Shown here: positions 6,641 to 13,337 of the stretch, piece by piece
Position numbering within the stretch: the stretch's first letter is position 1
How the letters are laid out: every line of letters begins with the position of its first letter
Origin: Bacteroidota bacterium
GTDB taxonomy: Bacteria; Bacteroidota; Bacteroidia; Bacteroidales; B39-G9
NCBI GenBank assembly: GCA_030592465.1
Contig: JAUVJB010000052.1
Location: 1 to 14,031, forward strand
Length of the DNA: 14,031 bases
Reading direction: 5' to 3'
Position numbers and translations under genes: made by a program
Notes under the pieces: generated by a model
Seen by the model: the letters and a program-made list of their open reading frames with translations, nothing else
Told to the model about the DNA's origin: nothing
Database searches by the model: none

Positions 6641-6696
6641 AGAAATAATTAATTTTTTTCACGAAACTGACTAATAAAAAATAAAACATGAACAAA
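6641..6696. repeat. Direct repeat flanking the TetR-MMPL spacer, copy 2
   Basis: This is the partner of 6236-6286 and runs up to and just into the MMPL start codon. It keeps AAACTGACTA and the A-rich tail; its inverted repeat has weakened to TCA-n6-TGA. Confidence 0.45.
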
Positions 6697-8985
6697 TTAG
6701 CAAAAGGAATAGTAAAATTAAAATGGTTAATAATTATAGCCGTAGTTGCACTAACCGCATTTTTTGGTTATCAACTTAAAGACCTGAAAATTGATGCAGA
6801 TGTTATAAATTCATTACCTGATGATGATTCAACTGCTGTTTTATTTACCAATATAGGCAATAAATATGGCGGAAATACCATGGGAATGGTTATTTTACAG
6901 GCAGATAATGTATTTAACACTAAAGTATTGGAAGATGTTAAACAGATAACCAACACTATTAAATATATTGATGGTATTTCTACTGTAACAAGTCTCACAG
7001 ATGTTCTAGATATTAAAAATGCCGATGGTGGTATTGAAATTGGCAAGCTGATTGATGAATACGATATCCCGAGAACAAAGCAAAAATTAGATAGTTTAAA
7101 GACCTATATCTTTTCAAAAGATATGTATGGATCTATTGTTTCTGAGGACGGAACATCAACCTTGGTGATGTTTACTTTACTTGATAATGCCGATAAACAA
7201 GCAGTAGCAAAAGAGATAAAAGAAAAAATTATAAAACTAAACCTTCCCGAAAAAATCAGTTTTGGTGGAATGCCTATGATGATGAATGAGATATCAAGTT
7301 TAATGATGCTTGATTTAAGAAATTTAATTCCAATTACATTTATTATTATAATGCTTATTCTTTTATTAAGTTTCATGTCTGCACGTGGCGTAATTTTACC
7401 ACTTTTAACTGCAAGTATTTCAATTGTTTGGGTTTTAGGGATTATGCAGATATTAGGCTATAAGTTAAATTTAGTTTCAACTAATATACCTGTTATTCTA
7501 CTTGCAGTTGGTAGTGCTTATACTATTCATGTTATTAACCGGATAAATGAAACTAAAGAAAAAAACCGGAAAAAAGCGTTAATTAGTGCTGTAGCGTATA
7601 TTACTATTCCTGTGTTTTTATCCGGAATTACTACTGTGTTTGGTTTTATGTCATTCATCTTCGGGGCATATCTTACGATGATTCGTGATTTTGGAATGTT
7701 TACTTCTATCGGTGTTGCTTTTGCTTTACTAATTTCAGTTGTGTTTATTCCTGCACTAATCTCTGCATTTTCAATGTTTAAAACGCCCAAATCCATACAT
7801 AAACGACATAAATCAGAAGATACTTTTATAGGTAAAATGTTACTTACCCCTTTTTCCAATTTAATTGTTAAACATCCTAAATATATTACTGTAGCTTGGA
7901 TTGCATTAATGGCAATTAGTATATGGGGAATATTTAATATTAAAACCAGCGTTAATTATGCAGAGTATCTTCCAAAAGATAATCCCACCAGGGTTACAGA
8001 AGATATCATGCAAAAGAAATTTGGTGGTTCTTTGCCTGTTTTTGTTGTTTTTAAAGGCGATATGCAAAGCCCTGAAGTATTAAAAAAGATGATTGAAACC
8101 GAAAACTATATGAAGCAATATCCTGATATTTCAACCACGCAATCTGTTGCCGACCTGATTGAACAAATGAATGATGTTATGGGCGAAGGTAAAAAGATAC
8201 CGGATGAGCAAGATAAAATAGAACAATTATGGTTTTTGCTTGACGGACAGGATATAATGCCACAATTTGTTGCCGATGACCTTGATGAAGGAATTATTCA
8301 ATCAATGTTTGCTTCTGTTAGCACTGAAGATGCAGAAAAGTTTGTTAAATATATGAATAAATATATCAAAACCAACTCAACAGATGATTGCCAAATTACA
8401 TTAACGGGTATTCCTTCGGTATATATAAAATTAAACAGTTCGTTAATCCGCAGTCAATTTAGCAGTCTATCAATAGCTATTTTATTAGTGATTTTAATTG
8501 TAGCACTAATATTGCGTTCTTTCTCAAAAGGAATATATGCGGCTGTGCCTATTATTGCTACTATTATTATTTTATTCGGATTTATGGGAGCTACAGGCAT
8601 TGCATTAAATATTGCAACCGTTTTGGTAGCAAGTGTGGTACTTGGTATGGGTGTTGATTATTCCATTCATATAATAACCCATTTTTCACATAAATTTGAT
8701 GAAGTTAAAAATATTAATGAAGCAATAAAAGATAGTATAATGATTAGCGGGAAAGCTATTATTATAAATGTTGTATCTGTTGCTTCAGGTTTTCTGGTTT
8801 TAATGTTTTCACATATTATTCCTATACAAAATTTTGGGTTGTTGGTCGCATTAAGTATGATTGGAGCAGGAGTCGGTGCATTAACCTTATTGCCGGTTAT
8901 ATTAATTCTTGCAAACAGAGCAAAAGAAAAGCTATATAAAAGTCTTGGTAATAATTCAATATTTAATAAAAAATCATCAATTTAA
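6688..8985 (+). CDS. MMPL/RND-superfamily exporter, likely lipid transporter
   Basis: The 765-residue inner-membrane protein has the duplicated RND layout: one helix (about 11-28), a periplasmic loop, five helices (about 211-362), then helix 7 (about 398-417), a second loop and five more helices (about 591-743). Both loops open with the family's 'D.......LP.D.....' pattern (SLPDDDSTAVLF at 42-53, YLPKDNPTRVTED at 427-439). The second half holds the proton-relay motif GMGVDYSIHIITHF (D657); the first half has AVGSAYTIHVINRI with alanine 277 at the matching place. It belongs to the COG1033-type 'predicted exporter' group related to MmpL and HpnN proteins that move lipids such as hopanoids to the outer membrane. 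Neighbouring LolA-like and acyltransferase genes support a lipid substrate. The product is single-chain without partner adaptor genes nearby. Confidence 0.9.
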   Translation: MNKLAKGIVKLKWLIIIAVVALTAFFGYQLKDLKIDADVINSLPDDDSTAVLFTNIGNKYGGNTMGMVILQADNVFNTKVLEDVKQITNTIKYIDGISTVTSLTDVLDIKNADGGIEIGKLIDEYDIPRTKQKLDSLKTYIFSKDMYGSIVSEDGTSTLVMFTLLDNADKQAVAKEIKEKIIKLNLPEKISFGGMPMMMNEISSLMMLDLRNLIPITFIIIMLILLLSFMSARGVILPLLTASISIVWVLGIMQILGYKLNLVSTNIPVILLAVGSAYTIHVINRINETKEKNRKKALISAVAYITIPVFLSGITTVFGFMSFIFGAYLTMIRDFGMFTSIGVAFALLISVVFIPALISAFSMFKTPKSIHKRHKSEDTFIGKMLLTPFSNLIVKHPKYITVAWIALMAISIWGIFNIKTSVNYAEYLPKDNPTRVTEDIMQKKFGGSLPVFVVFKGDMQSPEVLKKMIETENYMKQYPDISTTQSVADLIEQMNDVMGEGKKIPDEQDKIEQLWFLLDGQDIMPQFVADDLDEGIIQSMFASVSTEDAEKFVKYMNKYIKTNSTDDCQITLTGIPSVYIKLNSSLIRSQFSSLSIAILLVILIVALILRSFSKGIYAAVPIIATIIILFGFMGATGIALNIATVLVASVVLGMGVDYSIHIITHFSHKFDEVKNINEAIKDSIMISGKAIIINVVSVASGFLVLMFSHIIPIQNFGLLVALSMIGAGVGALTLLPVILILANRAKEKLYKSLGNNSIFNKKSSI

Positions 8986-9045
8986 GAACACATTCTCAGA
9001 ACTAATACAAAAAGTAATTGGTAAAAATTTAAAAAATCATTTAAG

Positions 9046-10479
9046 ATGAAAGCAAAAGAAACCTTATTTAAAACTTTATCTGATACGGTTATCAGTCAAA
9101 AGTTATTACGAAATGTTGCTGTTAGTCAGTTAGATAAGTATATGCTTAATAAAATGGTAACAAAATATGAAGGAAAGGATGATAATGATACTCAAATGGC
9201 ACGTTATCAAATTTTTTCAGCAATATTACACTCAGTTCAAAGGAATCTTGATAAAGGATATATTTCAATTAGTGTAGTAAAAAAATTAAAAAATCTCTTG
9301 GTTGGTGATACGCTATCAACATCCGGTGAATATAAAGTAAAAAAAGATGTACATCTCAAATACAAAGAAAAATATGGTGAATACCCGCCTAATTTTATAA
9401 CGCTTTCTCCAACCCAGAAATGTAATCTGCATTGCATCGGATGCTATGCAGCAAGTAATAAAGATACAACCCCTACATTACCTTATAATATTGTTGATAA
9501 AATAGTTTGGGAAGCAGAAAATATTATGGGGATTAAATTTATTGTTATCAGCGGTGGCGAACCATTTATGTATAAAAGTGAAGGAAAAACACTGCTTGAC
9601 CTGTTCAAAAAATACAATGATATTTTCTTTCTTGTTTATACTAACGGGACATTGATAAATTCAACTGTTGCAAAAAAACTGTCTGAATTAGGAAATGTTT
9701 TACCTGCAATATCTGTTGAGGGGTATGAGAAAGAGACTGATGAAAGAAGAGGCTCGGGAGTTTATAAAAAAATACTTCAGGCAATGGCTGAATTAAGAAC
9801 TGCCGGTGTGCCATTCGCTATTTCTGTTACGGCAACAAGCAAAAATGTTGAAGTGCTTTTAACAGAAGAGTTTTATGATTATTATTTTAATGAGTTAGGT
9901 GCAACATTTATGTGGCAGTTCCAGCTTATGCCAATTGGAAAAGGGAAAGACACATTCGATTTAGTAGTGCCGCCCGCGAAAAGAATGGAACTATATAAAA
10001 TATGGGAAAGAATTGTTAAAGAAAAAAAATATCCGTTTGCCGATTTTTGGAATAATGCCATATTATCTAATGGTTGTATGGCGTATGGTAATGATAGTGG
10101 CTATTTACACATAGACTGGAACGGCAATATTATGCCTTGTGTTTTTGTGCCATACTATGTTGATAATGTGTATGACCTGTACATAGAAAATAAAACATTG
10201 GCAGATGCAACAAATTCTGATTTAATGCAAAGAGGAAGAAAATGGAAAAACGAGTATAATAATCGAAATAAATTAATGCCATGTTCTATTAGAGACCATT
10301 ATGAGAATTTTAGAAAAAATATACTCACTAAAGATTCAAAACCGGAAAATAAACAAGCAGCAGAAGCTATAAAAGATGAAAATTATTTCAAAACAATGAT
10401 TAAATACGATAAAGACTTAACAAAATTAACAGAAACCTTTTATAAAGAAAAACAAAGTGTTTTTGAAAAATGTAAATAA
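9046..10479 (+). CDS. Radical SAM enzyme with Twitch-type auxiliary cluster motif
   Basis: The 477-residue protein has the radical SAM cluster motif CNLHCIGC (C126, C130, C133), a GGEP motif at 170-173 for SAM binding and a TIM-barrel-like centre. The C-terminal part has C344-x15-G360-x4-C365 followed by C413, which fits the first half of the SPASM/Twitch pattern and would hold an extra iron-sulfur cluster. The first 115 residues are helical, without cysteines, and precede the catalytic core, longer than usual for the family. The nearest recognised classes are the SPASM/Twitch maturases and other radical SAM proteins found beside lipid genes; the substrate cannot be read off. Starting 60 bases after the MMPL gene and lying upstream of an acyltransferase and a LolA-like gene, it may act on a lipid tail or head group, or on a small carrier. 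No precursor peptide gene was seen nearby. Confidence 0.88.
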   Translation: MKAKETLFKTLSDTVISQKLLRNVAVSQLDKYMLNKMVTKYEGKDDNDTQMARYQIFSAILHSVQRNLDKGYISISVVKKLKNLLVGDTLSTSGEYKVKKDVHLKYKEKYGEYPPNFITLSPTQKCNLHCIGCYAASNKDTTPTLPYNIVDKIVWEAENIMGIKFIVISGGEPFMYKSEGKTLLDLFKKYNDIFFLVYTNGTLINSTVAKKLSELGNVLPAISVEGYEKETDERRGSGVYKKILQAMAELRTAGVPFAISVTATSKNVEVLLTEEFYDYYFNELGATFMWQFQLMPIGKGKDTFDLVVPPAKRMELYKIWERIVKEKKYPFADFWNNAILSNGCMAYGNDSGYLHIDWNGNIMPCVFVPYYVDNVYDLYIENKTLADATNSDLMQRGRKWKNEYNNRNKLMPCSIRDHYENFRKNILTKDSKPENKQAAEAIKDENYFKTMIKYDKDLTKLTETFYKEKQSVFEKCK

Positions 10480-10535
10480 TTACATATAAATCAATTACAG
10501 GGAAATAAGGTAAGTTTTCAATAATTAGTGGTTAT

Positions 10536-10637
10536 AAAGACTAAAGGCTAAAGTAAAAAGGCTAAATTAAAAAGTCTTTCAAAATTATTTTTTTTACTTT
10601 ATACTTTGAATTTTTTAGTCTTTAGCCTTTTAGTTTT
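10536..10637. repeat. Imperfect inverted repeat between the radical SAM and acyltransferase genes
   Basis: AAAGACTAAAGGCTAAAG (10536-10553) is mirrored by AGTCTTTAGCCTTTTAGTTT (10617-10636), with GGCTAAAG/CTTTAGCC as the perfect core. The whole 10480-10756 spacer carries no gene; it consists of this repeat and the REP-like hairpin that follows. Confidence 0.5.
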
Positions 10638-10664
10638 AATAAATTTTTAGAGTTATATTATTTC

Positions 10665-10713
10665 ACCCTGTGAAATGCGAAGCAATTTTGCAAGCAAAAT
10701 TATTTCACAGGGT
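10665..10713. repeat. REP-like hairpin with GCGAAGC core, copy 2
   Basis: ACCCTGTGAAAT (10665-10676) pairs perfectly over 12 bp with ATTTCACAGGGT (10702-10713). Between them stand GCGAAGC (10677-10683) and a second perfect palindrome AATTTTGC-AA-GCAAAATT (10684-10701). It is related to the hairpin at 6391-6423, which has the same GTGAAAT-GCGAAGC-AAT order but lacks the inner palindrome. Confidence 0.7.
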
Positions 10714-10756
10714 AAACCGTTACTTTTTGAGAGGATACGAAATAAGTCGTGATATT

Positions 10757-11590
10757 ATGAATAATGAAATTACAGAAAGCGTAAAAACGATAGATATAGC
10801 AGTTATCATTAAAAATAGCGATTCGAAATTTTTGAAAAGCTTACCGAATTTTGTGATTCAGATTATTGCCAAAATAATCAAACAGGATGAAATCAATCAA
10901 ATTATTGATAAAAATAATGAATATTATGGTGTTGATTTTCTACCAAAAGTAATTAAAGAACTAAATGTAAAAGTAGAAATTGAAGGGAAAGAGAATCTAC
11001 CTGATAACGGGAAATGTTTTTTCGTTGCCAATCATCCTTTTGGAATGCTAGATGGTTTAATATTAACAAATATTGTGGGAGAAAAATATGGAAACTTAAA
11101 AGCCATTGGTAATGAATTTTTTATGTTTATCCCTAACTTAAGACCAATAATTGCTAATGTAAGTGTTTTTAATAAAAACTCAAGAATAGATATCATAGAA
11201 TTAGAAAAAATTCATGCCTCTGATATTCCAATAACCCATTTCCCGTATGGAATAGTTTCAAGAGTTCATAAATTCAAAATTCAAGATAACTACTGGAAGA
11301 AAAGCTTTATATCCAAATCCATATCAAAACAAAGGGATATAGTTCCAATCAGATTCTATGGAAAAAATTCAAACTTGTTTTATGCGGTATATTTATTCAG
11401 GCAAGTTTTCAGAATAAAAATGGATTTAGAATTAATACTCCTGCCCCGAGAGTTTTTTAGAAAAAAAGGCAAAACAATTAAAGTCAAAATATTAAAACCC
11501 ATTCCTTATCATGAATTAAACAAATCATTATCACATTGGGATTGGGCACAAAAAATACGCTCAATTGTATATAATTCAGAAAATAGTTAA
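10757..11590 (+). CDS. PlsC-like acyltransferase (lysophospholipid/GlsA-like)
   Basis: This 277-residue protein (from the ATG at 10757) shows the lysophospholipid acyltransferase motifs: block I NHPFGMLDG (H92-93 region, D99) in the HPxGxLDG form usual in Bacteroidota, then FPYGIVSRV at 162-170 and DIVPIRF at 194-200 for glycerol-acceptor and structural blocks. It resembles the glycerol acyltransferase and GlsA-type O-acyltransferases that Bacteroidota use for phospholipids and glycine or serine lipids; which acceptor is used cannot be told. It has no obvious N-terminal membrane anchor but a mildly hydrophobic stretch at about 27-40. The frame is open further upstream to 10670, but that extension lies in the REP-like hairpin and is not taken as coding. 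It precedes the LolA-like gene by 31 bases. Confidence 0.87.
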   Translation: MNNEITESVKTIDIAVIIKNSDSKFLKSLPNFVIQIIAKIIKQDEINQIIDKNNEYYGVDFLPKVIKELNVKVEIEGKENLPDNGKCFFVANHPFGMLDGLILTNIVGEKYGNLKAIGNEFFMFIPNLRPIIANVSVFNKNSRIDIIELEKIHASDIPITHFPYGIVSRVHKFKIQDNYWKKSFISKSISKQRDIVPIRFYGKNSNLFYAVYLFRQVFRIKMDLELILLPREFFRKKGKTIKVKILKPIPYHELNKSLSHWDWAQKIRSIVYNSENS

Positions 11591-11621
11591 TCAAATTAAG
11601 AAACCTTAAAATTTAAGTAAA

Positions 11622-12356
11622 ATGAAAAAAGTAAAATTATCAGTATTAGTAAGTGCATTATTCCTTTTAGCCGGATTTAGTGCAAATTCACAAGATGCAA
11701 ACGCCATTTTAAAAAAAGTGGACAATGTTATGTATTCCCCAAAAGATATGACAGGGAAAACAAAAATTATTTTAACAGACAAATCAGGCAAACAAAAAAC
11801 GCGAGAAGCCAACATTGCTCAAAAAGGAATGGATAAACGTATTTTTGAATTTACAGCTCCTTCATCTCAAGCAGGTATTGCCATTTTGTCATTACCTAAA
11901 GATGTAATGTATTTGTATATGCCCGCTTTTGGCAAAGCAAGAAGAATTTCGTCTTCAGTAAAAAGTCAAAATTTTGCAGGAACAGATTTTTCTTATGATG
12001 ATATGGAATCAAAGCCATATTCAGAAAAATATACGCCTAAATTAATTAAAACAGAGAGTGATGCTTTTGTTTTGGAATTAACACCAAAATCACCAAAATC
12101 TCCCTATTCCAAGTTAATTGTTAAAATTCAAAAAACAAACTTTTATCCTATTTCAGCAGAATTCTACGATAAAGGAAACAGAAAAATTAAAGAAGGAACT
12201 TCTGTTTATAAAAAAATAGGTAATTACTGGAATGCACAAGAAATGACAATGACGACCTTAAAAAAGAATCACAAAACAAAAATGATTATGTCTGATGTTA
12301 AATACGATAGTGGCTTAACAGATGGCGATTTTACTGTAAGAAAATTAAAACGATGA
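11622..12356 (+). CDS. Periplasmic LolA-like outer-membrane lipoprotein-sorting protein
   Basis: The 244-residue product begins with a signal peptide (about 1-23, ANSQ cleavage region; no lipobox cysteine, so soluble periplasmic). Residues about 44-240 match the outer-membrane lipoprotein-sorting (LolA_like) family with its hallmark strings YLYMPAFGKARRI (97-109) and FAGTDFSYDDM (118-128). In the family, the half-open beta barrel binds acyl chains and escorts lipids or lipoproteins to the outer membrane. Genes of this kind often pair with MMPL/COG1033 exporters, as here, so it is likely the periplasmic carrier of the same cargo. It follows the acyltransferase by 31 bases and ends the compact part of the locus. 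Confidence 0.87.
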   Translation: MKKVKLSVLVSALFLLAGFSANSQDANAILKKVDNVMYSPKDMTGKTKIILTDKSGKQKTREANIAQKGMDKRIFEFTAPSSQAGIAILSLPKDVMYLYMPAFGKARRISSSVKSQNFAGTDFSYDDMESKPYSEKYTPKLIKTESDAFVLELTPKSPKSPYSKLIVKIQKTNFYPISAEFYDKGNRKIKEGTSVYKKIGNYWNAQEMTMTTLKKNHKTKMIMSDVKYDSGLTDGDFTVRKLKR

Positions 12357-12393
12357 GTTTACTCCGAAAAGTTGTAAAATTCAAAAAAAGCCA

Positions 12394-12447
12394 CCCCGAT
12401 ACATTTCGCCCCAGTACGTTCCGCTACGGGGTAAACTACGGGGCAAG
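12394..12447. repeat. REP-like GC-rich repeat, CGCTACGGGG type
   Basis: TACGTTCCGCTACGGGG (12415-12431) matches 15 of 17 bases of 6454-6470. Flanking CCCCG (12394) and CGGGG, and GCCCC (12408) and GGGGC (12440), allow two alternative stems. It is GC-rich against the AT-rich background. Confidence 0.5.
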
Positions 12448-12455
12448 CAGATTCA

Positions 12456-12570
12456 CAGTCCGTCTGCTGACAGATAAATCTGTGTAATAACACGCTCTTT
12501 CAGATTTGTAATCCGAAAGTTTAAATAAACTAAAGTAAAACAGAACTTTCAGATTGCAAATCTGAAAGAG
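12456..12570. repeat. Repeat modules A and B, copy 2, with long cruciform
   Basis: Module A (12456-12480) and module B (12486-12518) recur here 38 bases apart, versus 116 bases in the first copy near 4885-5025. In addition CTCTTTCAGATTTGTAATC (12495-12513) pairs with GATTGCAAATCTGAAAGAG (12552-12570) at 18 of 19 bases, and the right arm itself contains a perfect hairpin CTTTCAGATT-GCA-AATCTGAAAG (12546-12568). Confidence 0.6.
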
Positions 12571-12648
12571 TGGGGTAAATCAAAAGAAATAATTGACCTT
12601 GGAATAAGTGAAACTAAAAAAGCATTGCAAAAATATCTTGAAAAATGA
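12571..12648 (+). pseudogene. Possible 3' remnant of a gene upstream of the glycosyltransferase
   Basis: Immediately after the repeat arm the frame reads WGKSKEIIDLGISETKKALQ then KYLEK and a stop whose TGA overlaps the glycosyltransferase ATG (ATGA). The residues look like an ordinary charged helical protein end, and the overlap is the same arrangement as between the next two genes. The frame is closed upstream at 12526 and runs through the repeat, so a complete gene is not present. It could be the tail of a gene cut by the repeat insertion, or chance. No family was recognised. Confidence 0.25.
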
Positions 12649-13337
12649 AAAAGGCATCAGCAATAATTTGTGTTTATAACGAAGAAAAAACTATTAAAGA
12701 TGTAATCCTGTCTGTTTCTGAAGCAATAATCGTTAGTGAAATAATTGTTGTAAACGATGGCTCAACTGATAATACAAAGCAAATAATTGAAGTGTTGAAA
12801 AAGGAAATTGAAATAACAGATATTCATTTTAAAGAAAACAAAGGCAAAGGGTATGCAATGGCTGTTGGTGTTGAAAATGCAACAAATGAAATAATTGTAT
12901 TTATTGATGCTGACCAGACAAAAATAATTCCAGGTTATATTGACCAAATGACAAATCCCCTGTTAAAAAAAGAATATGACATGGTTTTAGGCTATTCTAC
13001 AATCAATATTTTAAGGCAGGATGTAAACCCTTTAAAAATATTGACAGGAGAAAGAGCTATGTATAAAGAAAATATTACTCCTATTCTTGGCAAAATGAAA
13101 GAATCAAGATTTGGGGTAGAAACATTATTATATTTCTATTTTATCTCAATTGGCAAAACCGTAAAATTCATTAAATTAACAGGGTTAAAACATAAAGATA
13201 AATACAAGAAAGTATCTTTTAAAAAAGCAACAACAAATTATATTAATGAAGGCTGGGAAATATCCTATACAGCCATAAAAAATTATGATTTAATGTTGAA
13301 AATAATTAACAATAATATTAAAAATTTTAAAGCATGA
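12645..13337 (+). CDS. Family 2 glycosyltransferase (DPM-like)
   Basis: The 230-residue protein has the GT-A fold of family 2: the SAIICVYNEEKTI opening (nucleotide-sugar site), VVNDGSTDNT at 36-44, NKGKGYAMAVG at 65-75 and the metal-binding FIDAD (D88, D90). It lacks the membrane helices that follow the catalytic domain in full polyprenyl-phosphate mannosyltransferases, so it is a short, soluble or peripheral enzyme. The transferred sugar and acceptor are not readable. Its stop overlaps the next gene by 4 bases (ATGA), which points to translational coupling with the membrane protein. It may glycosylate a lipid of this locus, but the 12357-12644 spacer full of repeats separates them. Confidence 0.88.
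   Translation: MKKASAIICVYNEEKTIKDVILSVSEAIIVSEIIVVNDGSTDNTKQIIEVLKKEIEITDIHFKENKGKGYAMAVGVENATNEIIVFIDADQTKIIPGYIDQMTNPLLKKEYDMVLGYSTINILRQDVNPLKILTGERAMYKENITPILGKMKESRFGVETLLYFYFISIGKTVKFIKLTGLKHKDKYKKVSFKKATTNYINEGWEISYTAIKNYDLMLKIINNNIKNFKA

Noticed and set aside
7527..7859. 110-codon minus-strand frame inside the MMPL gene
   Set aside because: Antisense shadow of a helix-rich coding region; no independent motif.
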